Positions 1-7,623 of a stretch of DNA of 64,000 bases are shown here, piece after piece. The stretch spans positions 62,001-126,000 of the forward strand of contig NZ_JAAMPJ010000011.1 of assembly GCF_011067745.1 (NCBI RefSeq), read 5' to 3'. The stretch is from Lentzea alba. GTDB lineage: Bacteria; Actinomycetota; Actinomycetes; Mycobacteriales; Pseudonocardiaceae. The notes beneath the pieces were generated by a model. It was not told where the DNA came from and made no database searches. It saw nothing but the letters and a program-made list of their open reading frames with translations. Within the stretch, counting starts at the first letter, position 1. Each line of letters opens with the position of its first letter. The position numbers and the translations under genes are program-made.

Positions 1-1
1 C

Positions 2-1510
2 GACCACTTCCAGATCGTGCACGCCGGCGGTGACCAGGCCGACGGCGACCCGTGGCAGGGCGAGGACGCGCTCTGGAGCCACCGCGGGTACGCGTTCAAG
101 AACTACTCGACCGGTCCCGGCACCAACAAGCTCGGTGGTGCGCAGATCGGTGACACCGGCATCTGGGTCGGCGACTACACCGTGCAGCCCGAGAACGGCG
201 GCGTGAGCGTCTTCGCGCACGAGTACGGCCACGACCTCGGCCTGCCGGACCACTACGACACCGCCGGCGGCGCGAACGGCGTCAACTGGTGGTCGATCAT
301 GGCCCAGAACCGGGTGAACGGCCCCGGCGAGGTGCCCGGTGAGCGCGCCAACGAGTTCTCCGCGTGGGACAAGCTGCAGCTCGGCTGGCTCGACTACGAG
401 GTCGCGGTCGCGGGCCAGGAACGCGTCTTCGAACTCGGTCCGCACGAGTACAACTCGGCGAAGGCCCAGGGCCTTGTCGTGGTGCTGCCGGACATCTCCA
501 AGTCGTTCGACTACGGCGCGCCCTTCGCGGGCACCAAGATGTGGTGGAGCGAGAAGGGCAACGACCTCGACAACTCCATGACGGTGCCGCTGGACCTGCG
601 TGGCAAGACCACGGCGTCGCTGTCGATGAAGGCCCGCTACGACATCGAGGCGGACTACGACTACCTCTACGTCGAAGCGTCCAATGAGGACGGCAGCTGG
701 ACCCAGCTCGACGGCGTGGCAGGCGGCGTGCCCTTCCAACGCGACTCGGCCGACGCGCCCGCGTTGAGCGCGTCGTCCGGTGGCCAGTGGGTCGACCTGA
801 CGGTTCCCCTGGACGCGTACGCCGGCAAGCAGACCAAACTGCGTCTCGCCTACCGGACCGATGGTGCCCTTGCACTGCAAGGCTTCTTCGCGGACGCCAT
901 TTCAGTCGTCGCCGACGGCACTCCGGTGCTGACGGACGGCGGCGAGACCTCCGGCGTCTGGACCACGCGTGGGTTCCGCACGACCGAGGGCAAGGAAACC
1001 AAGGCGTTCGACCAGTTCTACATCGCGTCGAACCGGACCTACGAGTCGTACGGCAAGTACAACAAGACTGGCCCGTACCGCTACAGCTTCCCGGACAAGC
1101 CCGACTACGTGGAGCACTTCCCGTACCAGGACGGCCTGCTCGTGTCGCTGTGGAACACCTCGTTCCTCGACAACAACGTCAGCGAACACCCCGGTGAGGG
1201 CCTGATCCTGCCGATCGACGCCAACCCGGCGCCGCTCTACAACCTGGAGGGTCAGCGCTGGTCGCCGGCCGTCGGCGGGTACGACGCGCCGTTCTCGCTG
1301 CAGAAGTCGGACTCCTTCACGTTGCACGTCAACGGCAAGGCGTCCTACGTGCGTGGCGCCGCGGCCCAGCCGACGTTCGACGACACCAAGCAGTACTGGT
1401 ACGCCGAGCAGCCCAACGCGGGCGTGAAGCTGCCGGCGGTCGGTGTCGGACTCCGCGTGCTTCGTCAAAGCGGCACGTCGATGACGGTGAAACTGTTCAA
1501 AACGAAGTAA
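2..1510 (+). CDS. M6 family (immune inhibitor A-like) metalloprotease, 5' end outside window
   Basis: This is the C-terminal part of a secreted zinc protease; the reading frame is open to the first base of the window, so the true start lies upstream. The zinc motif HEYGHDLGLPDHYD is visible about 75 residues in, with the two histidines and glutamate of HExxH. It is followed by NWWSIMAQNR, as in InhA/M6 peptidases, and by a long beta-rich region (about residues 165-300) that resembles the carbohydrate-binding or MAM-like module of the family. The family degrades extracellular proteins. The end is normal, with a TAA stop. The signal peptide and propeptide cannot be seen here. Confidence 0.88.
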   Translation, partial: DHFQIVHAGGDQADGDPWQGEDALWSHRGYAFKNYSTGPGTNKLGGAQIGDTGIWVGDYTVQPENGGVSVFAHEYGHDLGLPDHYDTAGGANGVNWWSIMAQNRVNGPGEVPGERANEFSAWDKLQLGWLDYEVAVAGQERVFELGPHEYNSAKAQGLVVVLPDISKSFDYGAPFAGTKMWWSEKGNDLDNSMTVPLDLRGKTTASLSMKARYDIEADYDYLYVEASNEDGSWTQLDGVAGGVPFQRDSADAPALSASSGGQWVDLTVPLDAYAGKQTKLRLAYRTDGALALQGFFADAISVVADGTPVLTDGGETSGVWTTRGFRTTEGKETKAFDQFYIASNRTYESYGKYNKTGPYRYSFPDKPDYVEHFPYQDGLLVSLWNTSFLDNNVSEHPGEGLILPIDANPAPLYNLEGQRWSPAVGGYDAPFSLQKSDSFTLHVNGKASYVRGAAAQPTFDDTKQYWYAEQPNAGVKLPAVGVGLRVLRQSGTSMTVKLFKTK

Positions 1511-1520
1511 CTTGAGCGGT

Positions 1521-1967
1521 ATGACCGCTGCTTCAGACATGCTGGCCGTCGCCGTCGAAGAGGCGCGGATGGGACTCGCCGAGGGCGGAATCCCCATCGG
1601 CGCGGCACTCTTCGACGGCGACGGCCGTCTGCTGGGCCGGGGCCACAACCGTCGCGTGCAGGACGGCGACGCCTCCATGCACGCGGAGACCTCGGCCTTC
1701 CGCAACGCCGGCCGCCAGCGCAGCTACCGCGGCACCACCATGGTCACGACCCTGTCGCCGTGCTGGTACTGCAGCGGCCTGGTCCGCCAGTTCGGCATTT
1801 CCCACGTGCTGATCGGCGAGGCCACCACGTTCGTCGGCGGCCACGACTGGCTGGCGGAGCACGGAGTGGGCATCACGGTCGTCGAGGACCCCGAGCTGAT
1901 CTCGTTGATGACCGACTTCATCGCCGAGCGGCCCGAGCTCTGGTACGAGGACATCGGCCAGGATTAG
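1521..1967 (+). CDS. cytosine deaminase, yeast FCY1-like
   Basis: A single-domain zinc deaminase of 148 residues. It carries the CDA motifs: H54-A-E56 in a MHAETSAF context, and PCWYC with C81 and C84, which together bind zinc and supply the catalytic glutamate. The C-terminal ERPELWYEDIG is very close to the end of fungal cytosine deaminases, which convert cytosine to uracil for pyrimidine salvage. This match favours cytosine deaminase over tRNA adenosine or guanine deaminase. A TTG nine bases upstream is another possible start; I chose the ATG. It starts 10 nt after the protease stop but is unlikely to be functionally linked to it. Confidence 0.85.
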   Translation: MTAASDMLAVAVEEARMGLAEGGIPIGAALFDGDGRLLGRGHNRRVQDGDASMHAETSAFRNAGRQRSYRGTTMVTTLSPCWYCSGLVRQFGISHVLIGEATTFVGGHDWLAEHGVGITVVEDPELISLMTDFIAERPELWYEDIGQD

Positions 1968-1976
1968 GTTTCTCGG

Positions 1977-2522
1977 GTGGCTTCTGTGCTGATCACCGGC
2001 GCGGACCAGGGCCTCGGCCTGGAGGCCGCCCGCCAGCTCGTTCGTGCCGGTCACACCGTGTGGCTGGGCAGCCGTGACCTCTCGCTCGGGGAGGCGGCTG
2101 CTGAACGCGTGGGTGCGCGGCCAGTCCAGCTGGACGTCACGTCCGACGAGTCGGTGGCCGCCGCCGTGAAGACGGTGGGGCCGCTGGACGTGCTGGTCAA
2201 CAACGTCGGCATCGCTCCCGAGCGGAGCGAGTCGGGCGTGGCCGCGGATCCGATGCGGGAGACGTTCGAGGTCAACCTCTTCGGGATGGTCCGCGTGCTG
2301 GAGGCGTTCTTGCCGTTGCTGGAGCGGTCTGCCGCTCCGGTGGTGGTGAACGTCAGCAGCCGGTTGGCGTCGATGGCCACCATGGTGACCCTGCGGTACG
2401 CGGAGGCGTTTCCCGGCATGCGGATCAACGCGGTCGAGCCCGGCACCACGGCCGAGATCATCGTGCGGATGGCGCAGATCGGTCCGGACGGACCAACGGG
2501 CGGCTACTTCGACGCCCGCTGA
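1977..2522 (+). CDS. short-chain dehydrogenase/reductase with active-site region missing
   Basis: The N-terminal half is a normal Rossmann fold: TGADQGLGLEAA (TGxxxGxG cofactor loop), NNVGIAP (NNAG-type motif) and VNVSS with the catalytic-serine strand. After SSRLASM the sequence jumps to the region just before FPGMRINAVEPG, so the YxxxK catalytic pair is absent. A second shortening follows NAVEPGTTA, after which EIIVRMAQIGPDGPTGGYF resumes the family C-terminus. The product is 181 residues, against roughly 230-250 for relatives. Both gaps keep the frame. It is probably not an active dehydrogenase and may be a decaying gene. It begins with GTG 9 nt after the deaminase. Confidence 0.75.
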   Translation: MASVLITGADQGLGLEAARQLVRAGHTVWLGSRDLSLGEAAAERVGARPVQLDVTSDESVAAAVKTVGPLDVLVNNVGIAPERSESGVAADPMRETFEVNLFGMVRVLEAFLPLLERSAAPVVVNVSSRLASMATMVTLRYAEAFPGMRINAVEPGTTAEIIVRMAQIGPDGPTGGYFDAR

Positions 2523-2885
2523 TCAGGACGAATAGCGCTCCACCGCCTCGTCCACCGACCCCAGGATCGTGAACACCGAGTCCAGCCCGGTCGCCTCGAT
2601 GGGGCGCAAAGCCGCCCGAGTGGACGCGACCACGACGAACTCGACCGAAGCCCGCGAAGCGCGTTGCTGGCCGAGCACGAGGGCCTCCAACCCGGCCGAG
2701 CCCAGGAACTTCACCCCGCCGAGGTCCACGACGACAGCCCGCTGAGCAGGCACCACGTGACTGTCCAAGGGCGAGGTCAGCTCGCTGCTGGACGTGGTGT
2801 CGAGTTCGCCGGACACGTGCAGCACGACGACGTCGGGTGCGATCCGGTCGACGACCACGGAGGCCAGAGCGGTGGGGTCGGGCAC
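2523..2885 (-). CDS. STAS domain anti-anti-sigma factor
   Basis: A 120-residue STAS domain of the SpoIIAA/RsbV type. The phospho-switch loop reads DLGGVKFLGSAGLEAL, with Ser63 as the expected phosphorylation site. Such proteins release a sigma factor by sequestering its serine-kinase anti-sigma factor when unphosphorylated. The start is taken at a GTG preceded by an AAGGGAGA ribosome site about 5 nt away; a longer ORF begins at 2915 but lacks such a site. It is the third gene of a minus-strand operon after the YbdK-type ligase and the iron redox enzyme. No anti-sigma kinase is present, but a SigB/F-type sigma factor lies 4 kb away. Confidence 0.82.
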   Translation of the reverse strand: MPDPTALASVVVDRIAPDVVVLHVSGELDTTSSSELTSPLDSHVVPAQRAVVVDLGGVKFLGSAGLEALVLGQQRASRASVEFVVVASTRAALRPIEATGLDSVFTILGSVDEAVERYSS

Positions 2886-2908
2886 GCTGTCTCCCTTCGA
2901 GAAAAGCT

Positions 2909-3676
2909 TCAGCACCCCACGTTAACCCGGCCCTGCGGCACCAGCCAGCGACCCCTCAACGAAGTGCGGCCCGCCTGCAGGGACGAGTGGACGTGCTGGG
3001 TCAAACGTGCGTGCAGTTCGTGGCACACGGTGAAGCCGAGGCGGACGTCGTCGGGCGGACATTGGACGGGCAGGAGCTGTGCGAACGGGTCACCGCCGAT
3101 GGTGTCGACGGCGGTCAGGAAGCCGACCAGGGCTCCCACCAGGCGCTGGTGCAGGCCGAACAACGACATGGCGTTCACCAGCGCGAGCGTGGGGGCGGGC
3201 ATCTCGTCCACCCCGACAAAACAATCCAGGTCGCGCAACGTCACGGTGAACAGCACTGAGTGCGCGCGTTCGGACCGTGCGCCGTATGCGTCACCCTGGA
3301 TGTCGCGCAGCACTGAGCGCATTTCGCGGCGCGGCTGCCAGAACGCGTGGTGCTTGCGGAGCTCCGCATGGCCCTCGTCCGACAACACCGCGGGCTGCGT
3401 CGACTCGGTCAACGTGCGCAGCGCCGCTTCCCAGCGCGCTTCCAGTGCCAGGTGGAACTGGGCCAGGAAGGAGTTGTCCTCCCAGGCCGGGTCGGCGTCG
3501 TCGAAGCCGTGCGTCCGCAGTTCGTAGCAGATCCACAACGACAGCTGCAGGTCGTCGTCCAGCCACGCGTCCCTGGTGCCTCCGCTGACCAGTAACGCCG
3601 GGCTCGGCAGCGGCTTCGAACGCAGAGCGGCGACCAGGGCGGCGCTCATGTGGCCACGGGGTGCAGGGAGGCGCAT
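2909..3676 (-). CDS. iron-containing redox enzyme family protein (haem-oxygenase-like fold), internally shortened
   Basis: Resembles the haem-oxygenase-like diiron family (Haem_oxygenas_2). Family-like stretches are DNSFLAQFHLALEARWEAAL near residue 65, DLDCFVGVDEMPAPTLALVN around 150, LFGLHQRLVGALVGFL, and the terminal QHVHSSLQAGRTSLRG. Known members are about 330-350 residues; this one is 255. From memory of the family, the piece missing between GALVGFL and TAVDTIGG is where the asparagine/arginine-rich helix and an acidic-histidine helix with metal ligands lie, so activity is doubtful. It starts 3 nt downstream of the ligase stop and is probably cotranscribed with it. Confidence 0.6.
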   Translation of the reverse strand: MRLPAPRGHMSAALVAALRSKPLPSPALLVSGGTRDAWLDDDLQLSLWICYELRTHGFDDADPAWEDNSFLAQFHLALEARWEAALRTLTESTQPAVLSDEGHAELRKHHAFWQPRREMRSVLRDIQGDAYGARSERAHSVLFTVTLRDLDCFVGVDEMPAPTLALVNAMSLFGLHQRLVGALVGFLTAVDTIGGDPFAQLLPVQCPPDDVRLGFTVCHELHARLTQHVHSSLQAGRTSLRGRWLVPQGRVNVGC

Positions 3677-3679
3677 CAG

Positions 3680-4747
3680 TCAGGTTTCCTCACGCGTTCG
3701 GGCGATCAGCATGTCCACTAGGGACTCGGGGTCCGGGCAGCGTCGTTGCCGAGCGGCACCGCAGCCGTTGTGGCGCAACCAGTCCATCTGCTGCTCCACA
3801 GTAGACAGAGTGCCGCGATCGCGCAGCGCGACCGAGACGTGCTCGACGAGCTCCACTGCCCGGTCGAACGCGGGGGAGAGTTTTCCGGTTTGTGGATCGG
3901 CGGCCAGTCCGTCGACCCCGTCGCGCGACGCCCGCCAATATGCCGCTCGCAGCACGGAATCGTCCACCCTCTGTTCGGAGGGTTCCGTCACGACGAGCGC
4001 CCGGATCAGCTCCGCGAGAACCGCGACTTCCGTTGCCAGTTGCGGAATGTCCGCGACGCGCACCTCAACCGTCGGATGATCGGCCGACGGTCGCACGTCC
4101 CAGTACACCATCGCGCGGTCCAGCAACGCCTGCGTCGAGATGATCGCGTCGACCGTCTGGTCGTAGTGCGCGGGGCCGTCCCACCACGGCGGTGGCCCGC
4201 TGACCGGCCAGCGCGACCACACCATCGACCGCCAGCTGGCGTAGCCGGTGTCCTCTCCCTCGTAGATCGGGGAGTTCGCGCTCAGCGCCAGCAACGTCGG
4301 CAGCCACGCCCGCAGTTTGTTCGACGCCGCCAGGGCTTCGGCCTTCGACTCGACACCGACGTGCACGTGCAGCCCGCAGGCACCCTGCCCGAGGACGAGC
4401 CGCCGGTGGGAGTACTCGATCTGGTGATACCGGGGGTCGTCCGATCCGGGAGGGGGCCCGGCCTCGCCGATCGGCGGCATGCCGGTCGCCACCAGCCGGC
4501 ACCCGGCTTTGTCGGCGGCGTCCACCAGCACCCGGCGGCCCTGCCTGACCTGCTCGGACAGTTCTTCGAAGGAGTGCGTGACGCCGGTGGCGATCTCGAT
4601 CTGGAACGGGGTCAGCTCACCCTGGACGTCGAGGTCACCGGGGGCGCGGGAGAGCTCCCTGACTCGGGGCGCCAGTGCTACCGGCCGTCGCGACTCGGGA
4701 TCGACGAGCAGGAACTCCTGCTCCACACCGACCGTGTAGTGATTCAT
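3680..4747 (-). CDS. ybdK: carboxylate-amine ligase, YbdK family (glutamate-cysteine ligase type 2)
   Basis: A 355-residue GCS2-family ATP-dependent ligase. It begins YTVGVEQEFLLVDPES, the characteristic N-terminal strand with the GVEEEF-like acidic cluster, and contains GELTPFQIEIATGV, GACGLHVHVGV (HVHVG nucleotide/substrate loop) and a C-terminal VEVRVADIPQ. E. coli YbdK has weak gamma-glutamylcysteine synthetase activity; the physiological substrate in actinomycetes is unknown. It is the first gene of a three-gene minus-strand operon with the iron redox enzyme and the STAS protein. A SigB/F-like promoter lies 12 nt upstream of its ATG. Confidence 0.88.
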   Translation of the reverse strand: MNHYTVGVEQEFLLVDPESRRPVALAPRVRELSRAPGDLDVQGELTPFQIEIATGVTHSFEELSEQVRQGRRVLVDAADKAGCRLVATGMPPIGEAGPPPGSDDPRYHQIEYSHRRLVLGQGACGLHVHVGVESKAEALAASNKLRAWLPTLLALSANSPIYEGEDTGYASWRSMVWSRWPVSGPPPWWDGPAHYDQTVDAIISTQALLDRAMVYWDVRPSADHPTVEVRVADIPQLATEVAVLAELIRALVVTEPSEQRVDDSVLRAAYWRASRDGVDGLAADPQTGKLSPAFDRAVELVEHVSVALRDRGTLSTVEQQMDWLRHNGCGAARQRRCPDPESLVDMLIARTREET

Positions 4748-4758
4748 CGGCGAGCGGG

Positions 4759-4782
4759 TACCCGCATCTCGTGCTGATCAAC
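4759..4782 (-). promoter_or_regulatory. candidate SigB/SigF-type promoter of the ybdK operon
   Basis: On the minus strand GTTG, 15 nt, GGGTA reads toward the YbdK-type ligase and ends 12 nt from its ATG. This fits the GTTT-N15-GGGTA consensus of SigB/F-family sigma factors with one mismatch. A sigma factor of that family is encoded at 6215-6934, and the operon itself carries a STAS anti-anti-sigma protein. The close spacing implies a very short leader. Confidence 0.4.
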
Positions 4783-4796
4783 CACGAGGTGGCCGA

Positions 4797-5717
4797 ATGA
4801 GACTCCGCCGCAGCGCCACGTCCGGTCCAGGCTGGACGCGTGTGAAGCACGGCAAGGGCTTCCGGTACCTCGACGCCCACGGCCGGCCCCTCTCGCCTGA
4901 GGACGTCTCGCGGGTGAAAGCCCTGGTCATCCCACCTGCGTGGCGCGAGGTGTGGATCTCCCCGCACCCGAACGGACACATCCAGGCCGTCGGTTACGAC
5001 GACGCGGGCCGCCGCCAGTACCTCTACCACGAGCAGTGGCGCACCGACCGGGACGCGGAGAAGTTCGACCGGGTCCTCGAACTGGCCCCACGCCTGAACA
5101 AGTTCCGCGAGCAGATTTCCCGGGACATGAAGTCACGCGGCCGCAAGCGGTTGCTCGCCATCGCCCTGCGGATGCTCGATCTCGGCGTGTTCCGCGTCGG
5201 TCACGAGCAGTACGCCGAGGACAACGGCACGCACGGCGTCGCCACCCTGCTCTGCGAACACCTCAGCGTGCGCGGCGACCGCGTCCGGTTCCGGTTCCCC
5301 GCCAAGCACGGCGTGGAGGTCGACGAGGAGATCACCGATCCGCAGCTCGCCCGAGCCGTCCGGACGTTGCTCAAGGACCAGACCCCGGACTGCCGCGTCT
5401 TCGAGCTCACCGCCGACGACATCAACGAACGGTTCCGCGAACTGGTCGGCGAGCAGTTCAGCGCCAAGGACCTCCGCACCTGGCATGCCACCGTCCGCGC
5501 CGCCCAGGCTTTCGCCGAGGCCTTCCACGAACGCGGAAAGCCGTCGAAACGAGCGATCAGCGCGGTGATGAAGGAAGTGGCCGAACACCTGGGCAACACG
5601 GCGGCCGTCGCGCGGAAGTCCTACGTGGACCCACGCCTGATCGAAGCGTTCGAACGCGGTGAGGTCATCGGCAACGGGGACCCGGAGCGGGCGGTGCGCA
5701 AGCTGCTCACCCGGTGA
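4797..5717 (+). CDS. DNA topoisomerase IB (eukaryote/poxvirus type)
   Basis: A 306-residue bacterial type IB topoisomerase, which relaxes supercoils by nicking one strand and forming a 3'-phosphotyrosine. The N-terminal domain contains RVKALVIPPAWREVWI and HPNGHIQAVGYD. The catalytic domain has RMLDLGVFRVGHEQYAEDNG (catalytic Arg and Lys region), a helical segment with KDLRTWHAT (catalytic Arg/His), and the nucleophile Tyr276 in ARKSYVDPR. Length matches the family. It starts with ATG and diverges from the ligase operon. Its stop codon lies in a 14-bp tandem repeat shared with the convergent neighbour. Confidence 0.92.
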   Translation: MRLRRSATSGPGWTRVKHGKGFRYLDAHGRPLSPEDVSRVKALVIPPAWREVWISPHPNGHIQAVGYDDAGRRQYLYHEQWRTDRDAEKFDRVLELAPRLNKFREQISRDMKSRGRKRLLAIALRMLDLGVFRVGHEQYAEDNGTHGVATLLCEHLSVRGDRVRFRFPAKHGVEVDEEITDPQLARAVRTLLKDQTPDCRVFELTADDINERFRELVGEQFSAKDLRTWHATVRAAQAFAEAFHERGKPSKRAISAVMKEVAEHLGNTAAVARKSYVDPRLIEAFERGEVIGNGDPERAVRKLLTR

Positions 5718-5751
5718 GTCAGGCCCGGTGAGCCAGGCCCGGTGAGTCAGG
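5710..5751. repeat. three tandem copies of a 14-bp unit spanning two convergent stop codons
   Basis: The unit CCCGGTGAGTCAGG occurs three times head to tail, the middle copy with one change (T to C). Each copy contains TGA on the plus strand, and copies one and three also contain TCA, a minus-strand stop. The topoisomerase stop is in copy one and the DUF4383 stop in copy three, so copy-number slippage here would not damage either gene. Confidence 0.85.
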
Positions 5752-6172
5752 CGGCCTTGAGCGCCGCCGCCCGGTCGCACTGCCGGCACCAGGCGGCACC
5801 CTGCGCCGCCGCCAGCGCGGCGAACCCGGTGAACAGGTGCAGCGCGTTGCTCCCGGGGTTGACGTTCAGGAAGTTGACGACCTGGTCGTCGTAGCGGGCC
5901 AGCCCCAGCCCGAACACCACCAGGAACAACACGGCCGTCAGCAGCCCGACACCGCTCAACGCCTTCAGGCGCGGCGCCGCCAGCAGCAGGGCCGCGCCGA
6001 ACACCAGGTGCAGCGTGTTCTGCAGGGGGTTGACCCGCAGTCCGAGGACCCAGGTGTCGGACTCGCCGGCGAACGACGAGAGACCGGTGACGAAGAACCC
6101 GGCGATCCCCCAGAGCGCGAGCAGGGCGCCAGTGCTGATCGCCAGCTTCTGGGGCCACCGCAACCGGTTCAT
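5747..6172 (-). CDS. DUF4383 family membrane protein
   Basis: About 141 residues with four predicted membrane helices: LAISTGALLALWGIAGFFV, NTLHLVFGAALLL, GLLTAVLFLVVFGLGLA and ALHLFTGFAALAAA. The repeated NPLQNTLHL / NPGSNALHLFTG pattern is typical of the actinobacterial DUF4383 family, whose function is unknown. A longer ORF begins at 6199, but the ATG at 6172 (MNRLRW) sits better before the first helix. It follows the sigma factor by 42 nt on the same strand, so it may be part of the same transcript. Confidence 0.75.
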   Translation of the reverse strand: MNRLRWPQKLAISTGALLALWGIAGFFVTGLSSFAGESDTWVLGLRVNPLQNTLHLVFGAALLLAAPRLKALSGVGLLTAVLFLVVFGLGLARYDDQVVNFLNVNPGSNALHLFTGFAALAAAQGAAWCRQCDRAAALKAA

Positions 6173-6214
6173 GCGGCCAGTATCGCGAAACCGGGGCATT
6201 CCCGCTCGCTCATT

Positions 6215-6934
6215 TCAGTCCTCCGCCAGAAGGTCGTGGCGCAACTGCTCCAGCGATTTGGTCAACAGCCGCGACACGTGCATCTGGGAGATCCCGACGC
6301 GGCGCGCGATCTCCGTCTGGGTGAGGCGGCCGAAGAACCGCAGCACCACGATGGTCCTCTCGCGTCGAGGGAGGCCCCGCAGCATCGGCTGCAGGGCCTC
6401 GTGGATCTCGACGCCTTCGAGAGCTGGGTCGTCCGCTGTCGAGCCTTCCAACGCGTCGAGGGACGCGAACGAGACGTTCTTCTCGACGCGCAGGCCCTCG
6501 TAGACGTCTGACAGCGGAATCCCCAGGTGCCGGGCGATCTCGGAGGGAGTGGGAGATCGCCCGGTCTTGTGCGACAGCTCGGCGGTCGCGCCGTCGATCG
6601 AGTCGCACAGTTCTTTCAACCTCCGCGGCACTCGCACCGCCCAGCACTGGTCGCGGAAGTGCCGGCGCACCTCGCCGGTGATCGTGGGCACGGCGTAGGA
6701 CAGGAAGTCCGTCTGCCGGCCCACGTCGAACCGGTCGATGGCGTTGATCAGCCCGACCGCGGCGACCTGTGCGAGGTCTTCCATCGGTTCGCCGCGTTCG
6801 CTGAAGCGGCGGGCGATGTGCCGGGCGAGCGGGAGGAACTCGCGCACCAGCCGGTCGCGCAACGCGTAATAGCGCGACGAGTCACGCGACGTGCGCGCGA
6901 GTTCCTCGAACGCCGAGTGTTGGTCGGGCGTCAA
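6215..6934 (-). CDS. RNA polymerase sigma factor, SigB/SigF/SigG family
   Basis: A 239-residue group 3 sigma factor. Region 2 has LARHIARRFSERGEPMEDLAQVAAVGLINAIDRFD and FLSYAVPTITGEVRRHFRD; region 3 has RRLKELCDSIDGATAELSHK; region 4 has LPRRERTIVVLRFFGRLTQTEIARRVGISQMHVSRLL. The family directs stress or development genes and is usually governed by anti-sigma kinases and STAS proteins; a STAS protein is encoded at 2523-2885. The start is a TTG. It follows the SRPBCC gene by 12 nt, and the candidate promoter upstream of that gene has the motif this family recognises, so autoregulation is likely (inference). Confidence 0.92.
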   Translation of the reverse strand: MTPDQHSAFEELARTSRDSSRYYALRDRLVREFLPLARHIARRFSERGEPMEDLAQVAAVGLINAIDRFDVGRQTDFLSYAVPTITGEVRRHFRDQCWAVRVPRRLKELCDSIDGATAELSHKTGRSPTPSEIARHLGIPLSDVYEGLRVEKNVSFASLDALEGSTADDPALEGVEIHEALQPMLRGLPRRERTIVVLRFFGRLTQTEIARRVGISQMHVSRLLTKSLEQLRHDLLAED

Positions 6935-6946
6935 CTTGCACCGCGA

Positions 6947-7411
6947 TCAGACCTGGGGCGGCGGCGTGACGTCGCCTCGCCAGGCGCCGGTCTCCGTGCC
7001 GCGGTTCTCGATGAACTCCTTGAACCGCTTCAGGTCGCCTTCGACCCGATGGCCCACGACGCCGAGCGCCGCACCGGCCTTCTCCGTGAGGGTCTCGGGG
7101 TCGTACTCCATCTGGAGGTGCACCCGAGTCGTGTCGTTGTCGAGCCGGTGGAACGTCACCACACCACCCTGCGGCGGTCCGTCGACCGTGGTCCACGCGA
7201 CGCGCTCGTCCGGGTGCTGTTCGGTGATCTCCGCGTCGAACTCGCGGACGACACCGCCGATCTTCGTGGTCCAGTGCGTCCTGGTCGGCGTGACCTGGTC
7301 GATCTTCTCGACGCCGTCCATGAACGCCGGGAAGGATTCGAACTGGGTCCACTGGTTGTACGCGGTGCTCACGGGCACGTGGACGTCCACCGACTTCTCA
7401 ATGGTGGTCAC
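6947..7411 (-). CDS. SRPBCC family protein (polyketide cyclase/dehydrase-like)
   Basis: A 154-residue START-like domain. TTIEKSVDVHVPVSTAYNQW at the start, FPAFMDGVEKI and the closing GDLKRFKEFIENR are typical of the SRPBCC proteins near stress genes in actinobacteria. The ligand is unknown. The start is set at a GTG preceded 5 nt upstream by a strong AAGGAGGAGG site; the longer ORF from 7504 adds a non-homologous Cys/Arg-rich tail and is rejected. It is the first gene of an operon with the sigma factor. A glycine/proline-rich end (VTPPPQV) follows the domain. Confidence 0.82.
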   Translation of the reverse strand: MTTIEKSVDVHVPVSTAYNQWTQFESFPAFMDGVEKIDQVTPTRTHWTTKIGGVVREFDAEITEQHPDERVAWTTVDGPPQGGVVTFHRLDNDTTRVHLQMEYDPETLTEKAGAALGVVGHRVEGDLKRFKEFIENRGTETGAWRGDVTPPPQV

Positions 7412-7446
7412 GAAACCTCCTCCTTCAATTGGTGTCGACAACTGAG

Positions 7447-7470
7447 TACCCGTGTCACGCGCCGTTACAC
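7447..7470 (-). promoter_or_regulatory. candidate SigB/SigF-type promoter of the SRPBCC-sigma factor operon
   Basis: On the minus strand GTGT, 15 nt, GGGTA lies about 36 nt before the SRPBCC start codon, matching GTTT-N15-GGGTA with one mismatch. The gene cluster downstream contains a sigma factor of the family that uses this motif. The same spacing is seen for the promoter at 4759-4782. Confidence 0.45.
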
Positions 7471-7623
7471 ATCGGCCACAGGTCCACACTGGACGGTCAC
7501 GCAAAGTGCTGGACCAATCGCGATCTGCACATCACGAAATCACCCACAGTGGTCAAATCGGCTGTGATCCAAGTCATAGCCGCTGCATACTGCTCGGTAT
7601 GTCAGGGGCCCTAGGAGGCGCTG

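Noticed and set aside
7586..7601. CATAC-6-GTATG inverted repeat before the LivF gene
   Set aside because: The arms are only 5 bp, it lies close to the ribosome site, and no regulator is encoded beside it; too weak to call an operator.
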